Origin: CAZSDU01 sp963662525
GTDB taxonomy: Bacteria > Bacteroidota > Bacteroidia > Bacteroidales > FEN-979
Assembly (NCBI GenBank): GCA_963662525.1
Contig: OY759717.1
Span: 1,240,001 to 1,304,000, forward strand
Reading direction: 5' to 3'
Length of the DNA stretch: 64,000 bases
The notes below the pieces were generated by a model. It ran no database searches. It was not told the origin of the DNA and was given only the letters and a program-made list of their open reading frames with translations. The position numbers were made by a program, and so were the translations under genes. How positions within the stretch are numbered: the stretch's first letter is position 1; each line of letters starts with the position of its first letter. Below, piece after piece: positions 52,385-60,827 of the stretch.

Positions 52385-52755
52385 GATTTACGCGTCTTCT
52401 TTTTTGCTGCAACAGGGATGGATTTTTTCACTGGTGTGGGTTTGGCAGCAGGTTTTACTGCTGTTTTATGATATCCCTCGAGCTTTTTAATACGCTCTTC
52501 CAGTTTTTTAATTTCCTCTTTCGTTGGAATATCCATCTTTTTCATGGCGCTCTTCACAATATCATGAAGATCAGATCCCATACTTTTTTTTGCCTCTTCA
52601 GATTTTTTTACCAGGTATTCCAGCAACTTCTTAGCTTCTTCCTTGGTCAGGTTGTTTTCTTTTGCCATTTCTTTGGCGGCTTTGGTCATTTTTTCGCTTG
52701 TCATTACAGCATAATCCAAGCCTTTGTCGATACTTTTTTTCAGGTTTTCTAACAT
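52381..52755 (-). CDS. Phasin-like coiled-coil protein
   Basis: A 124-residue helical protein with strong coiled-coil character (MLENLKKSIDKGLDYAVMTS ... IPTKEEIKKLEERIKKLEGY) and a lysine/alanine/proline tail (KPAAKPTPVKKSIPVAAKKK). The pattern resembles short phasin-like or PhaF-type proteins found next to UbiB genes. No polyhydroxyalkanoate genes are seen, so a granule role is doubtful. Overlaps the UbiB gene by four bases and the IPExxxVDY gene by seven. Confidence 0.7.
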   Translation of the reverse strand: MLENLKKSIDKGLDYAVMTSEKMTKAAKEMAKENNLTKEEAKKLLEYLVKKSEEAKKSMGSDLHDIVKSAMKKMDIPTKEEIKKLEERIKKLEGYHKTAVKPAAKPTPVKKSIPVAAKKKTRKS

Positions 52756-53258
52756 GTCATGTCCTCCTTATTTTTTTTTGATGAGTATTTAACTTTTGCT
52801 TCCCTGTTAAGGCTGGTAAAATGCAATTCCAGGTCCATCAGCAAGGATTCATAATTTTTCAAACTTGAGAATTTAATCTCATAACAGGTCAACACATTGG
52901 GAATATTCCGGATTTTTTGCTGAATCTGGTCCAATTGGGACTTCTTAAAAGGACCTTCAACAAGGAGAAGAAAATCAGTTTGTCTCATTTCCGGCAGGAG
53001 AACAAATTCCTGTCCCCTGTTGGAAAGTAAAAAATAGGCATTATAATGATCTTCATCAGTGCAATGATAAAAGGAAAAACTGTCGGGATTTTTTTTGGGT
53101 GAAGCAGAAACGAAGAAGTCATCCATTTTGATAAATTCCAGTTCCAGATAATGGTTAAGTAAATATGAAAGGCGGTAGTCTTTCAGATGGCAGGAAATGC
53201 CAATGAGGGTATATAAAGCCGGCTCAGATCTTGTTTCCAGAAAAACTTTCTTGGCCAT
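52749..53258 (-). CDS. IPExxxVDY-family protein
   Basis: A 169-residue protein of a family conserved in Bacteroidota next to rnc. The start is KKVFLETRSEPALYTLIGIS, the central part is HYNAYFLLSNRGQEFVLLPE, and the C-terminal part is IRNIPNVLTCYEIKFSSLKN, corresponding to the name-giving segment. The function is unknown. Here rnc ends 46 bases upstream and the phasin-like gene overlaps its 3' end by seven bases, so all are part of one minus-strand operon. Confidence 0.8.
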   Translation of the reverse strand: MAKKVFLETRSEPALYTLIGISCHLKDYRLSYLLNHYLELEFIKMDDFFVSASPKKNPDSFSFYHCTDEDHYNAYFLLSNRGQEFVLLPEMRQTDFLLLVEGPFKKSQLDQIQQKIRNIPNVLTCYEIKFSSLKNYESLLMDLELHFTSLNREAKVKYSSKKNKEDMTC

Positions 53259-53304
53259 GATTTGTTCATTATCATAACAAATATATAAAATTATCAGGAA
53301 AAGG

Positions 53305-54039
53305 TCAACTGTTATCGCTGTTTATTTTTTGCCAGGCTTTTTCGGCCCCGTTTTGTTCCGCTCCCTTGATGGAATAATCCTGGCCATGGGCGAAAGAATT
53401 CCCGTCGATAATAACGTCCACAATATACTGCTTTTTATATCCTGAGCCTATTTCTTTAAGCACATTAAACCGCAACTGCTTACGTTCTTTTTGTGTCCAT
53501 TCTATTAACTTACTTTTAAAATTAACTTCCTGATTAACCAGCTCATCAATATTAAAATTATGCCTGATGATACGTTCAATAATAATCTTTTTAGTAAAAT
53601 CATATCCTTTATCCAGATAGAGTGCTCCGATCAAAGCCTCAAAGGCATCGCCCTTGAGCGATCGGAACAATCCGTTGGAAGAACTGTCGATCTGGATCAG
53701 GGAATCAATTCCCATCTTTTGAGATAATTTGTTCAATTGGGCCCGGCTGACAATTTTCGACCTCATTTCGGTAAGGAAACCTTCATCGCGGGTAGGAAAT
53801 GTTTTAAATAGATAATCGGCTGTCACAGCATTCAGGATAGCATCTCCCAGAAATTCAAGCCTTTCATTGTTAACTTTTACCCCGTTCAGGGTTTCTTGAG
53901 TTGCTGATTTATGTAAAAAGGCAAGGCGATATAAAAAAATATTTCCAGGGCAAAACCCGAAAATATTTTTAATGGCTCTTTTTAGTTGTTTATCGGAATT
54001 AAGCGAAAATGAATCCGGTTTTAAAGACCTGAACCTCAA
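53305..54039 (-). CDS. rnc: Ribonuclease III
   Basis: Double-stranded-RNA endonuclease that processes rRNA precursors and some mRNAs. The 244 residues contain the signature NERLEFLGDAILNAV, the second acidic cluster KGDAFEALIGALYLDKG, and a C-terminal double-stranded RNA-binding domain (KSKLIEWTQKERKQLRFNV ... GAEQNGAEKAWQKI). The start is taken as the TTG at 54039, six bases after the fabF stop, since no in-frame ATG occurs before the conserved region. Standard position after acpP and fabF. Confidence 0.95.
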   Translation of the reverse strand: MRFRSLKPDSFSLNSDKQLKRAIKNIFGFCPGNIFLYRLAFLHKSATQETLNGVKVNNERLEFLGDAILNAVTADYLFKTFPTRDEGFLTEMRSKIVSRAQLNKLSQKMGIDSLIQIDSSSNGLFRSLKGDAFEALIGALYLDKGYDFTKKIIIERIIRHNFNIDELVNQEVNFKSKLIEWTQKERKQLRFNVLKEIGSGYKKQYIVDVIIDGNSFAHGQDYSIKGAEQNGAEKAWQKINSDNS

Positions 54040-54045
54040 TGCAGG

Positions 54046-55296
54046 TTATTCCTTAAATTTCTTGAAAATAATACTGGCATTATGACCGCCAAACCCAAAA
54101 GTATTGGTTAAGGCATTATTAACTACCCGCTTTTGGGCTGTATGGAAAGTGAAATTAAGGGGTGCGATTTCCGGATCATCCGTAAAATGGTTGATCGTTG
54201 GCGGGACAATATCATGGATCACGGTCATCAGAGTAGCTATTGATTCAATGGCTCCGGCAGCACCAAGCAAATGGCCCGTCATGGATTTGGTGGAGTTGAT
54301 ATTCATTTTAAATGCATGATCCCCGAAAAGGCTTACGATGGCCTTGGGTTCGGCAATATCCCCGGCCGGAGTGGAAGTGCCGTGAGTGTTGATATGATCG
54401 ATATCTTCAATATTCAGTCCGGCATCTTCTATGGCCTGCTGCATAGAAAGAATGGCTCCCATTCCTTCGGGATGAGGAGCAGTCATATGATGGGCATCAG
54501 CTGAAAGTCCTCCTCCAGCAACTTCACCATAAATTTTTGCACCGCGGTTCAATGCATGTTCCAGTTCTTCAAAGATAAGGGCTCCAGCACCTTCTCCAAT
54601 GACAAACCCGTCACGGTCCTTGTCGTAAGGACGGGATGCTGTAAGGGGATCATCATTGCGGGTAGAAATGGCATGTATGGCATTGAAACCACCAACCCCA
54701 GCAGGGTTAAGAGCCGCTTCGGAGCCACCGGCAATAAATGCATTGGCTTTCCCGAGCCGGATATAGTTAAAAGCGTCAACCAAGGCATTGGAAGAGGAAG
54801 CGCAAGCAGATACAGTAGCAAAATTAGGTCCCCGAAAACCATGCCTCATAGCAATATGGCCAGCACAGATATCAGAAATCATTTTAGGAATAAAAAAAGG
54901 ATTAAACCTTGGGGTTCCATCACCTTTGATCCAGTTCGAAACTTCTGTGATCAGGGTATCCAATCCTCCTATTCCGGAGGCCCAGATAACCCCAACCTTA
55001 TTTTTGTCGAGGGAATCCAGATTGAAACCAGCATCTTTAATGGCCTGATCTGCACATACAATCCCAAAATGACAATAAATGTCATACTTCCTCACATCTT
55101 TCCGGTCGAAATAATCTTCCGGATTGAAATTCTTCACTTCACAGCCGATCTGTGTTTTGAATTTCGATGCATCGAAACGGGTGATGGGCCCTGCACCACT
55201 AACTCCATGAATCAGGTTATTCCAGTATTCATCAACGGAATTACCCAGCGGAGTAAGTGCTCCAAGACCAGTTACTACAACTCGCCTTAATTTCAC
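54046..55296 (-). CDS. fabF: 3-oxoacyl-ACP synthase II (FabF)
   Basis: Elongating beta-ketoacyl-ACP synthase of type II fatty-acid synthesis. The 416 residues show the active-site Cys in TVSACASSSNALVDAFN, the two catalytic His in NTHGTSTPAGD and KSMTGHLLGAAGA, and the C-terminal NTFGFGGHNAS. The start is the GTG at 55296, starting MKLRRVVVTGLGALTPLG, as no ATG fits. It lies downstream of acpP with a 119-base gap containing a GC-rich hairpin, and six bases upstream of rnc. Confidence 0.96.
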   Translation of the reverse strand: MKLRRVVVTGLGALTPLGNSVDEYWNNLIHGVSGAGPITRFDASKFKTQIGCEVKNFNPEDYFDRKDVRKYDIYCHFGIVCADQAIKDAGFNLDSLDKNKVGVIWASGIGGLDTLITEVSNWIKGDGTPRFNPFFIPKMISDICAGHIAMRHGFRGPNFATVSACASSSNALVDAFNYIRLGKANAFIAGGSEAALNPAGVGGFNAIHAISTRNDDPLTASRPYDKDRDGFVIGEGAGALIFEELEHALNRGAKIYGEVAGGGLSADAHHMTAPHPEGMGAILSMQQAIEDAGLNIEDIDHINTHGTSTPAGDIAEPKAIVSLFGDHAFKMNINSTKSMTGHLLGAAGAIESIATLMTVIHDIVPPTINHFTDDPEIAPLNFTFHTAQKRVVNNALTNTFGFGGHNASIIFKKFKE

Positions 55297-55333
55297 TTGT
55301 ACGACATTTTATCATTCATCGACTAAAGGAAAC

Positions 55334-55349
55334 CCCCGCCCAGGCGGGG
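55334..55349. terminator. GC-rich hairpin between acpP and fabF (possible partial terminator or processing site)
   Basis: CCCCGC-CCAG-GCGGGG forms a perfect six-pair stem with a four-base loop in the 119-base spacer. It is not followed by a clear T-run on the minus strand, so it more likely slows or tunes transcription or marks a cleavage site than ends it. Confidence 0.45.
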
Positions 55350-55415
55350 TGTGTTTTGATCTGCATTAAGCAGGAGGAAGAGCCAAATAATGGATCAACC
55401 GATGAACCGGAAGAA

Positions 55416-55652
55416 TTACTTAGCGTTGTTTTCAACATAAGAAATAACCTCCCCAACCGTACTGATTTTTTCAGCCTGATCATCGGGAATGGCAATGTCA
55501 AACTCCCTCTCAAACTCCATAATAAGTTCTACTGTGTCCAGGGAATCGGCACCTAAATCATTGGTGAAGCTTGCTTCAGGTGTAACTTCACTTTCATCAA
55601 CACCAAGCTTATCAACGATGATAGCTTTAACTTTTGCTGCAATGTCAGACAT
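55416..55652 (-). CDS. acpP: Acyl carrier protein
   Basis: The carrier of growing acyl chains in fatty-acid synthesis. The 78-residue acidic protein contains the phosphopantetheine attachment Ser in LGADSLDTVELIMEFE and starts MSDIAAKVKAIIVDKLGV. The start is the ATG at 55652; the longer frame adds 20 unrelated residues. On the minus strand a TTTCTTTG box with TTTTG 20 bases farther upstream (around 55682-55689) is a likely promoter for the operon acpP-fabF-rnc-IPExxxVDY-phasin-like-ubiB. Confidence 0.96.
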   Translation of the reverse strand: MSDIAAKVKAIIVDKLGVDESEVTPEASFTNDLGADSLDTVELIMEFEREFDIAIPDDQAEKISTVGEVISYVENNAK

Positions 55653-55810
55653 GTTTTTTCCTTTTTTGGTTAAACGGACTGCAAAGAAATGAATTTTATT
55701 ATTACCCACCAAAAATATTTATGATTTTTTAACAATTGCAAAATGTATACTTCTGATAATCTGAATATTGCAAAATTTGTTAGGGTCGGTCGTACAGAGA
55801 TTAACTTTTG

Positions 55811-55818
55811 TATTTTTG
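55811..55818 (+). promoter_or_regulatory. Promoter -7 box for purN
   Basis: TATTTTTG fits TAnnTTTG and lies 21 bases before the purN ATG. Confidence 0.5.
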
Positions 55819-55839
55819 CAGTTTATCATTGAAAATGTT

Positions 55840-56427
55840 ATGATTAGACGATTAGCCATCCTGGCATCCGGTAATGGTTCCAATGCTCAACGCCTCATGG
55901 AACATTTCTTCTCACATCCTTCAGTTAGGGTGACATTACTGCTCAGTAATAATCCTGAAGCGCTGGTTCTGGAGAGGGCAAGGAAGATGCATGTCCCGGT
56001 TGTTACATTCAGCCGTGAGGATTTTTACCATACCCAGCATATCCTGGATTTACTCTCTGTTCAAGGGATAGATTGGATCATCCTGGCTGGTTTTCTCTGG
56101 CTTATCCCAACCAACATCTTGAAATTTTATCCAAACCGTATTCTCAACATCCATCCTGCCTTACTTCCAAAACACGGAGGAAAAGGGATGTATGGGATGA
56201 AGGTGCACGAAGCTGTCATTCAGAGCAGAGATACAGAATCCGGTATTACAATTCATTATGTGAATGAAAAATATGATGATGGTCAGGTAATCTTCCAGGC
56301 AAAATGCCAGATTACACCGGAGGACTCTGCTGAAACCCTGGCGGGAAAAGTTCATGAGCTGGAATATCGCTGGTACCATGAAATTATTGAACAAACCCTC
56401 AACCATCATCCGTCAACTGTCATCTGA
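55840..56427 (+). CDS. purN: Phosphoribosylglycinamide formyltransferase PurN
   Basis: Third step of purine synthesis: transfers formyl from 10-formyl-tetrahydrofolate to glycinamide ribonucleotide. The 195 residues begin IRRLAILASGNGSNAQ, contain LAGFLWLIP, the catalytic Asn-His pair in ILNIHPALLPKHGGKGMYG, and the Asp of YVNEKYDDGQVIF. All are intact. The ATG at 55840 is preferred because the upstream frame crosses the promoter box. Single gene, divergent from acpP and convergent with pgi. Confidence 0.95.
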   Translation: MIRRLAILASGNGSNAQRLMEHFFSHPSVRVTLLLSNNPEALVLERARKMHVPVVTFSREDFYHTQHILDLLSVQGIDWIILAGFLWLIPTNILKFYPNRILNIHPALLPKHGGKGMYGMKVHEAVIQSRDTESGITIHYVNEKYDDGQVIFQAKCQITPEDSAETLAGKVHELEYRWYHEIIEQTLNHHPSTVI

Positions 56428-56441
56428 TCTCTGTCGACAGT

Positions 56442-57788
56442 CTATTTTAGCCTACCTTCCAGCAATTCCGTTTCTTTTTCAAAGCCAGGTTTACCCAGCA
56501 AAGCAAACATGTTTTTCTTGTATGCTTCTACTCCCGGCTGATCAAATGGGTTGATGCCCAGGGCGTATCCGCTCAGGGCACAGGAAAATTCAAAGAAATA
56601 GATCAATTGTCCCAGGGTGTTTTCATTCAAGTAAGGAATATTGATTTTCAGATTAGGCACACCTCCGTCAACATGGGCCAGCATGGTCCCGAGTTCAGCC
56701 ATTCTGTTTATTTCCGACATTCGTTTCCCGGAAAGAAAATTCAATCCGTCATGGTTTTCATGATCTGTGGGCGCAATGAGTTCGTTTCTGGGGTTCACTA
56801 TGGAAATTACTGTCTCAAATATAATCCGGATGCCTTCCTGGAGATATTGGCCCATGGAATGCAAGTCGGCCGTAAAAGTCACGCCGGCCGGGAAGATTCC
56901 CTTTCCTTCCTTTCCTTCGCTTTCCCCGAATAACTGTTTCCACCATTCTATAAAATACAGCATCGTTGGTTCAAAACTTACAAGGACCTCTATACATTTA
57001 CCATTCCGGTATAGGATGTTGCGGATAGCGGCATAAAGGGCACAGGGGTTTGTATTGCAATCTCCGGAATTTAAAGCTTCCTCCCTCATGGTGGCAGCAC
57101 CCTGGATCAAAGCACGAATATCGAACCCTGCGACAGCAATGGGCAACAGTCCGACAGGAGTAAGTACGGAGTAACGGCCGCCCACATCATCCGGAATGAT
57201 ATAGGAAGGATAACCTTCAATATCTGACATTTTTTTCAGGGCTCCCTTCGATTTATCTGTAACAGTAATGATCCGGCTTCGCGATTCTTCTTTGCCATAT
57301 TTCTTTTCCAGATGATTTTTAATTAAACGAAAAGCCACGGCGGGTTCCGTTGTCGTTCCGGATTTTGAAATAACAGCAACAGCATAATCTTTCTGATCGA
57401 GCAGGCCGAGCAGGAATGAATGGTAATCTTCACTCAAGTTTTCACCGGCATAAATAACCTGCGGAAATACCTGACCGGACTTTAATTGTGAAAAGGGATC
57501 GCTTAATGCTTCAATCACAGCCCTTGAACCAAGGTACGACCCTCCGATTCCGATCACTACGAAGACCTCAGCTATTTTTCGGATGCGTTCAGCATCCTGT
57601 TCCAATCGTCGGATCATTGATTCATCAATGCTGACAGGCAGATCCAGCCAGCCAAGAAAATCATTTCCCTTTCCGGTTCGGTCTGTCAATTCACGATGAC
57701 ATTTCATAATTTCTTCCTGGAAGCGCGGAAGGCATTTCTCGCCGATAAAAGCAGCGGCATTGCGGGAATCAAAGGTCAATTTTTGCAT
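56442..57788 (-). CDS. pgi: Glucose-6-phosphate isomerase
   Basis: Interconverts glucose 6-phosphate and fructose 6-phosphate. The 448 residues show VVIGIGGSYLGSRAVIEAL, the phosphate loop VAVISKSGTTTEPAVAF, the sugar-binding region NHDGLNFLSGKRM and the ending FDQPGVEAYKKNMFALLG with the conserved QPGVE. The short length fits the Bacillus-like form. The start is the ATG at 57788 (MQKLTFDSRN). A leader with an intrinsic terminator structure lies about 50 bases upstream, suggesting attenuation. Confidence 0.95.
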   Translation of the reverse strand: MQKLTFDSRNAAAFIGEKCLPRFQEEIMKCHRELTDRTGKGNDFLGWLDLPVSIDESMIRRLEQDAERIRKIAEVFVVIGIGGSYLGSRAVIEALSDPFSQLKSGQVFPQVIYAGENLSEDYHSFLLGLLDQKDYAVAVISKSGTTTEPAVAFRLIKNHLEKKYGKEESRSRIITVTDKSKGALKKMSDIEGYPSYIIPDDVGGRYSVLTPVGLLPIAVAGFDIRALIQGAATMREEALNSGDCNTNPCALYAAIRNILYRNGKCIEVLVSFEPTMLYFIEWWKQLFGESEGKEGKGIFPAGVTFTADLHSMGQYLQEGIRIIFETVISIVNPRNELIAPTDHENHDGLNFLSGKRMSEINRMAELGTMLAHVDGGVPNLKINIPYLNENTLGQLIYFFEFSCALSGYALGINPFDQPGVEAYKKNMFALLGKPGFEKETELLEGRLK

Positions 57789-57839
57789 AATTTCTTCATT
57801 TATATCCGTAACGAAAATAGGAAGAAAGCGGGAAGAAGC

Positions 57840-57875
57840 AAAAAAAAAGTGCGTCCTCTTGCTCAGAACACACTT
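57840..57875 (-). terminator. Intrinsic terminator in the leader upstream of pgi
   Basis: On the minus strand AAGUGUGUUCU pairs with AGGACGCACUU (11 pairs including two G-U) with a seven-base loop, followed by seven U. The wobble pairs make it a hairpin only in minus-strand RNA. It lies 52 bases before the pgi start. A TAATTTTG box on the minus strand (57938-57945) could start the transcript around 57931. Confidence 0.7.
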
Positions 57876-58025
57876 TAAGATCAATAAACAAAACCTTACG
57901 TTATGGTTGAAAAAACAATTAAACTTTAATAGTCAGACAAAATTAATCCAAAGTTTACCATTTAGATGTTAACGAATATTAAATTACGTTAAAAATTGTT
58001 AAAAGCCTGAATCTCAAAATTTCGG

Positions 58026-58033
58026 TACCTTTG
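58026..58033 (+). promoter_or_regulatory. Promoter -7 box for the sensor kinase at 58039
   Basis: TACCTTTG fits TAnnTTTG and ends five bases before the ATG, again allowing a very short or absent leader. Confidence 0.5.
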
Positions 58034-58038
58034 TCACC

Positions 58039-59325
58039 ATGAACCGACGGATCATTATTATTACCATTATCGCCATGACCTTTGCACTTATCGGGCTGCT
58101 GGGCATACAGATCTATTGGATTAACAATGCTTCTTCGGTAAAAGAAGCCAACTTCAGGCGAAGTGTGAACGAAGCCCTGGCCAAAGTAGTCATGAAAGTT
58201 GAACGCATTGAGAAAAACAAAGCGCTAGTCGAGAATCAGTTCGAAAGCATGCTTAATTTCAATCGTCATCTTCCTTACGAAAACTTTATTGATAAAAACA
58301 TCCTCGACTCCCTGATAGCTCTTGAACTGAATATCAAAGGCATTGATACCCGTTATGAATTTGGTATTTTCAAGCCTGAAGGATTGGAGTTCCTGATTGA
58401 GAAATCAGGCAATTACCGGAAAGAACTGATTGAAAAAGGATATGCCTTCAACCTTTTTCAGAGCGATATCTATACCAGCCCGGAATATCTTCTGATCTTT
58501 TTTCCTAAAGAAAAACAATTCTTGCTGACGGAGCTTTGGGGAATGCTACTTATTAGCATCATCCTTATAATTGTGATCGTTTATTCATTTACCTATACCA
58601 TCTCAACCATCTTCAGGCAAAAGCGGTTATCAGAAATGAAAAATGATTTTATCAACAATATGACCCATGAATTTAAAACTCCGATTTCGACTATTTCATT
58701 GGCATGCGAAGCCCTGGGTGATAAAGACCTGCGTAAATCCGATGAGTTCTTTCTTTCCTACATCACCATGATACAGGAAGAAAACAAACGCCTGGCCGGA
58801 ATGGCGGAAAAGATCCTGCAGACAGCAGTAATTGAAAAAGGCCAGCTAAAAATGAACCGTGAAAAAATCAATCTTCATGATATCATTACAGATGTGATTA
58901 AGAATTTACGCATTCAGGTTGAAATCAAAGATGGAGAAATCCAGGCAAATTTCGGTGCGACCAGACCGGTTATTGAAGGCGATCGTGTCCATTTAACGAA
59001 CCTGGTATATAATCTGTTTGATAATGCGAATAAATACTCACCCAGAAAACCATTTATAAGAATAGAAACAGAAAACACCAGCAACGGAATCACGCTTACC
59101 ATTGAAGACCATGGCATCGGGATCAATAAAAATGAGCAGAAAAAAATCTTTGACAAACTTTACCGGGTACCAACAGGCAACATCCATGAAGTCAGGGGTT
59201 TCGGACTGGGACTTAGTTATGTGAAAGCCATCATTGATGAACATGGGGGAAAAGTTGGGCTGGAAAGCGAAGTAAATAAAGGAAGTAAATTTACTGTATT
59301 CCTTCCTTTCAGGATAAAAGACTAA
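58039..59325 (+). CDS. Sensor histidine kinase
   Basis: A 428-residue membrane kinase. TM1 (IIIITIIAMTFALIGLLGIQ) and TM2 (GMLLISIILIIVIVYSFTYT, near residue 170-190) bracket a periplasmic region of about 140 residues without a known fold. The H-box is NNMTHEFKTPISTISLACEA, the N-box LVYNLFDNANKYS, the G-boxes DHGIGINKNEQKKIF and GFGLGLSYVKAIIDEHGG. The regulator follows 31 bases downstream. The layout resembles the RprX/RprY pair of Bacteroides, but that name is not certain here. Confidence 0.93.
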   Translation: MNRRIIIITIIAMTFALIGLLGIQIYWINNASSVKEANFRRSVNEALAKVVMKVERIEKNKALVENQFESMLNFNRHLPYENFIDKNILDSLIALELNIKGIDTRYEFGIFKPEGLEFLIEKSGNYRKELIEKGYAFNLFQSDIYTSPEYLLIFFPKEKQFLLTELWGMLLISIILIIVIVYSFTYTISTIFRQKRLSEMKNDFINNMTHEFKTPISTISLACEALGDKDLRKSDEFFLSYITMIQEENKRLAGMAEKILQTAVIEKGQLKMNREKINLHDIITDVIKNLRIQVEIKDGEIQANFGATRPVIEGDRVHLTNLVYNLFDNANKYSPRKPFIRIETENTSNGITLTIEDHGIGINKNEQKKIFDKLYRVPTGNIHEVRGFGLGLSYVKAIIDEHGGKVGLESEVNKGSKFTVFLPFRIKD

Positions 59326-59356
59326 ATTTGTTACTTTCCCGTTATTTGCTTTTGCT

Positions 59357-60058
59357 ATGGACAAAAACCAAATCAACATACTTCTCGCCGAGGACGACCG
59401 CAACTTGGGGAACATCCTGAAAAACTATCTGGATGCAAAAGGATATTCGGCCACCCTTTGTATCAATGGGCAGGAAGCTATTGATGCTTTTGCAAAAAAA
59501 AGTTATGATTTCTGCATCCTGGATATCATGATGCCTGTAAAAGACGGATTCACAGCTGCCAAAGAAATCCGGGTAGCCAATGCTAAAGTGCCCATTCTGT
59601 TTTTAACTGCCAAAGCGCTTCAGGAAGACAAGCTCAAGGGTTTTGAGGCAGGAGCAGATGACTATCTGACTAAACCTTTCAGTATGGAAGAGTTGCTGCT
59701 TCGCATGCAAGCAATTCTCAGGCGAACTGAAGAACCAGGAAAAGCTACTTTCCGCGAGAACTTTTTCTCCATCGGTCTCTATTCCTTCGATTTCAACCGC
59801 CAGCTATTAAGCATCCGGGGAAAGGAACAAAAGCTCACATCGAAAGAGGCTGGTTTACTTAAACTGCTGTGCACTCATGCCAATGAAGTTCTCGATCGGA
59901 GCGTGGCCCTGAATCAGGTTTGGAATGACGACAGCTATTTCAATGCCCGCAGCATGGATGTATATATCGCCAAACTCCGTAAATATCTGAAAGATGATCC
60001 CAGGGTTGAGTTGATCAATGTTCATGGAGTAGGGTTCAAACTGGTGATGAATAAATGA
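59357..60058 (+). CDS. OmpR-family response regulator
   Basis: A 233-residue transcription factor partner of the preceding kinase. The receiver shows LLAEDDRNLGN, the phospho-acceptor Asp in FCILDIMMPVKDG near residue 55, LFLTAKAL and DDYLTKPFSMEE. The winged-helix domain includes KLTSKEAGLLKLLCTHANEV, VWNDDSYFNARSMDVYIAKL and NVHGVGFKLV. The stop overlaps the rsmI start by four bases (ATGA). The regulon is unknown. Confidence 0.94.
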   Translation: MDKNQINILLAEDDRNLGNILKNYLDAKGYSATLCINGQEAIDAFAKKSYDFCILDIMMPVKDGFTAAKEIRVANAKVPILFLTAKALQEDKLKGFEAGADDYLTKPFSMEELLLRMQAILRRTEEPGKATFRENFFSIGLYSFDFNRQLLSIRGKEQKLTSKEAGLLKLLCTHANEVLDRSVALNQVWNDDSYFNARSMDVYIAKLRKYLKDDPRVELINVHGVGFKLVMNK

Positions 60059-60735
60059 AACCTCCAACCCGGCTTTTTATCGTTCCTACTCCTATCGGTA
60101 ATCTGGAGGATATTACCTTACGCGCATTGAGGGTGTTAAAGGAAGTTGATTTTATCCTGGCAGAGGACACCCGCAATACCGGGTTTCTGCTCAAGCACTA
60201 CGGGATCGACAAGAAACTGGTCTCTCATCATCTGTTTAATGAACATCAATCCATCCGGAACATAGTCGATCAGCTGAAAAATGGCGCAGTGGTAGCTTTG
60301 GTCAGTGATGCTGGAACACCAGCTATTTCCGATCCCGGCTACCTGCTGGTGAGAGAATGTATAAAAGAGGAACTCCAGGTGGAGTGTCTGCCTGGGGCAA
60401 CAGCTTTTATTCCGGCTCTTGTAAACTCAGGGATTCCTTCCGATCACTTCATTTTTGAAGGATTCCTTCCCCATAAAAAAGGCCGCAAGACCAGGCTTGA
60501 AACACTCGCCAGGGAAGAAAAAACAATGATCTTTTACGAATCACCTTTCCGCCTTGTCAAGAGTCTGTCGCAGTTTTCCGAATATTTTGGAGAAGATAGA
60601 TATGGCTGCGTTTCTCGTGAATTAACCAAACTCTATGAGGAAAACATCAGAGGCTCATTAAAAGAACTCATTGCCTACTTTGAACAAAAAACAGTAAAAG
60701 GAGAAATTGTAATTATTGTTGAAGGGAAAAAATAA
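60055..60735 (+). CDS. rsmI: 16S rRNA 2'-O-ribose C1402 methyltransferase RsmI
   Basis: Methylates the 2'-OH of C1402 in the decoding centre with S-adenosylmethionine. The 226 residues begin with FIVPTPIGNLEDITLRALRV and contain the characteristic AEDTRNTGFLLKHYGI, LVSDAGTPAISDPGYLLV and YESPFRLVKSLSQF. The C-terminus is short, without the extra helical domain. The start is an ATG overlapping the regulator gene, so expression may be tied to the two-component operon. Confidence 0.94.
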   Translation: MKPPTRLFIVPTPIGNLEDITLRALRVLKEVDFILAEDTRNTGFLLKHYGIDKKLVSHHLFNEHQSIRNIVDQLKNGAVVALVSDAGTPAISDPGYLLVRECIKEELQVECLPGATAFIPALVNSGIPSDHFIFEGFLPHKKGRKTRLETLAREEKTMIFYESPFRLVKSLSQFSEYFGEDRYGCVSRELTKLYEENIRGSLKELIAYFEQKTVKGEIVIIVEGKK

Positions 60736-60827
60736 AAAACTCCCCTGAAATGTTCACTCCTCCGGCCTGTCTGTCTTCCTGATATCGAAATAGATTTTAG
60801 TATTTTTAATGGTCAAATCTTGAATGC

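Noticed and set aside
54556..55290. Long open frame opposite fabF
   Set aside because: It is the antisense shadow of fabF with no recognisable protein motifs.
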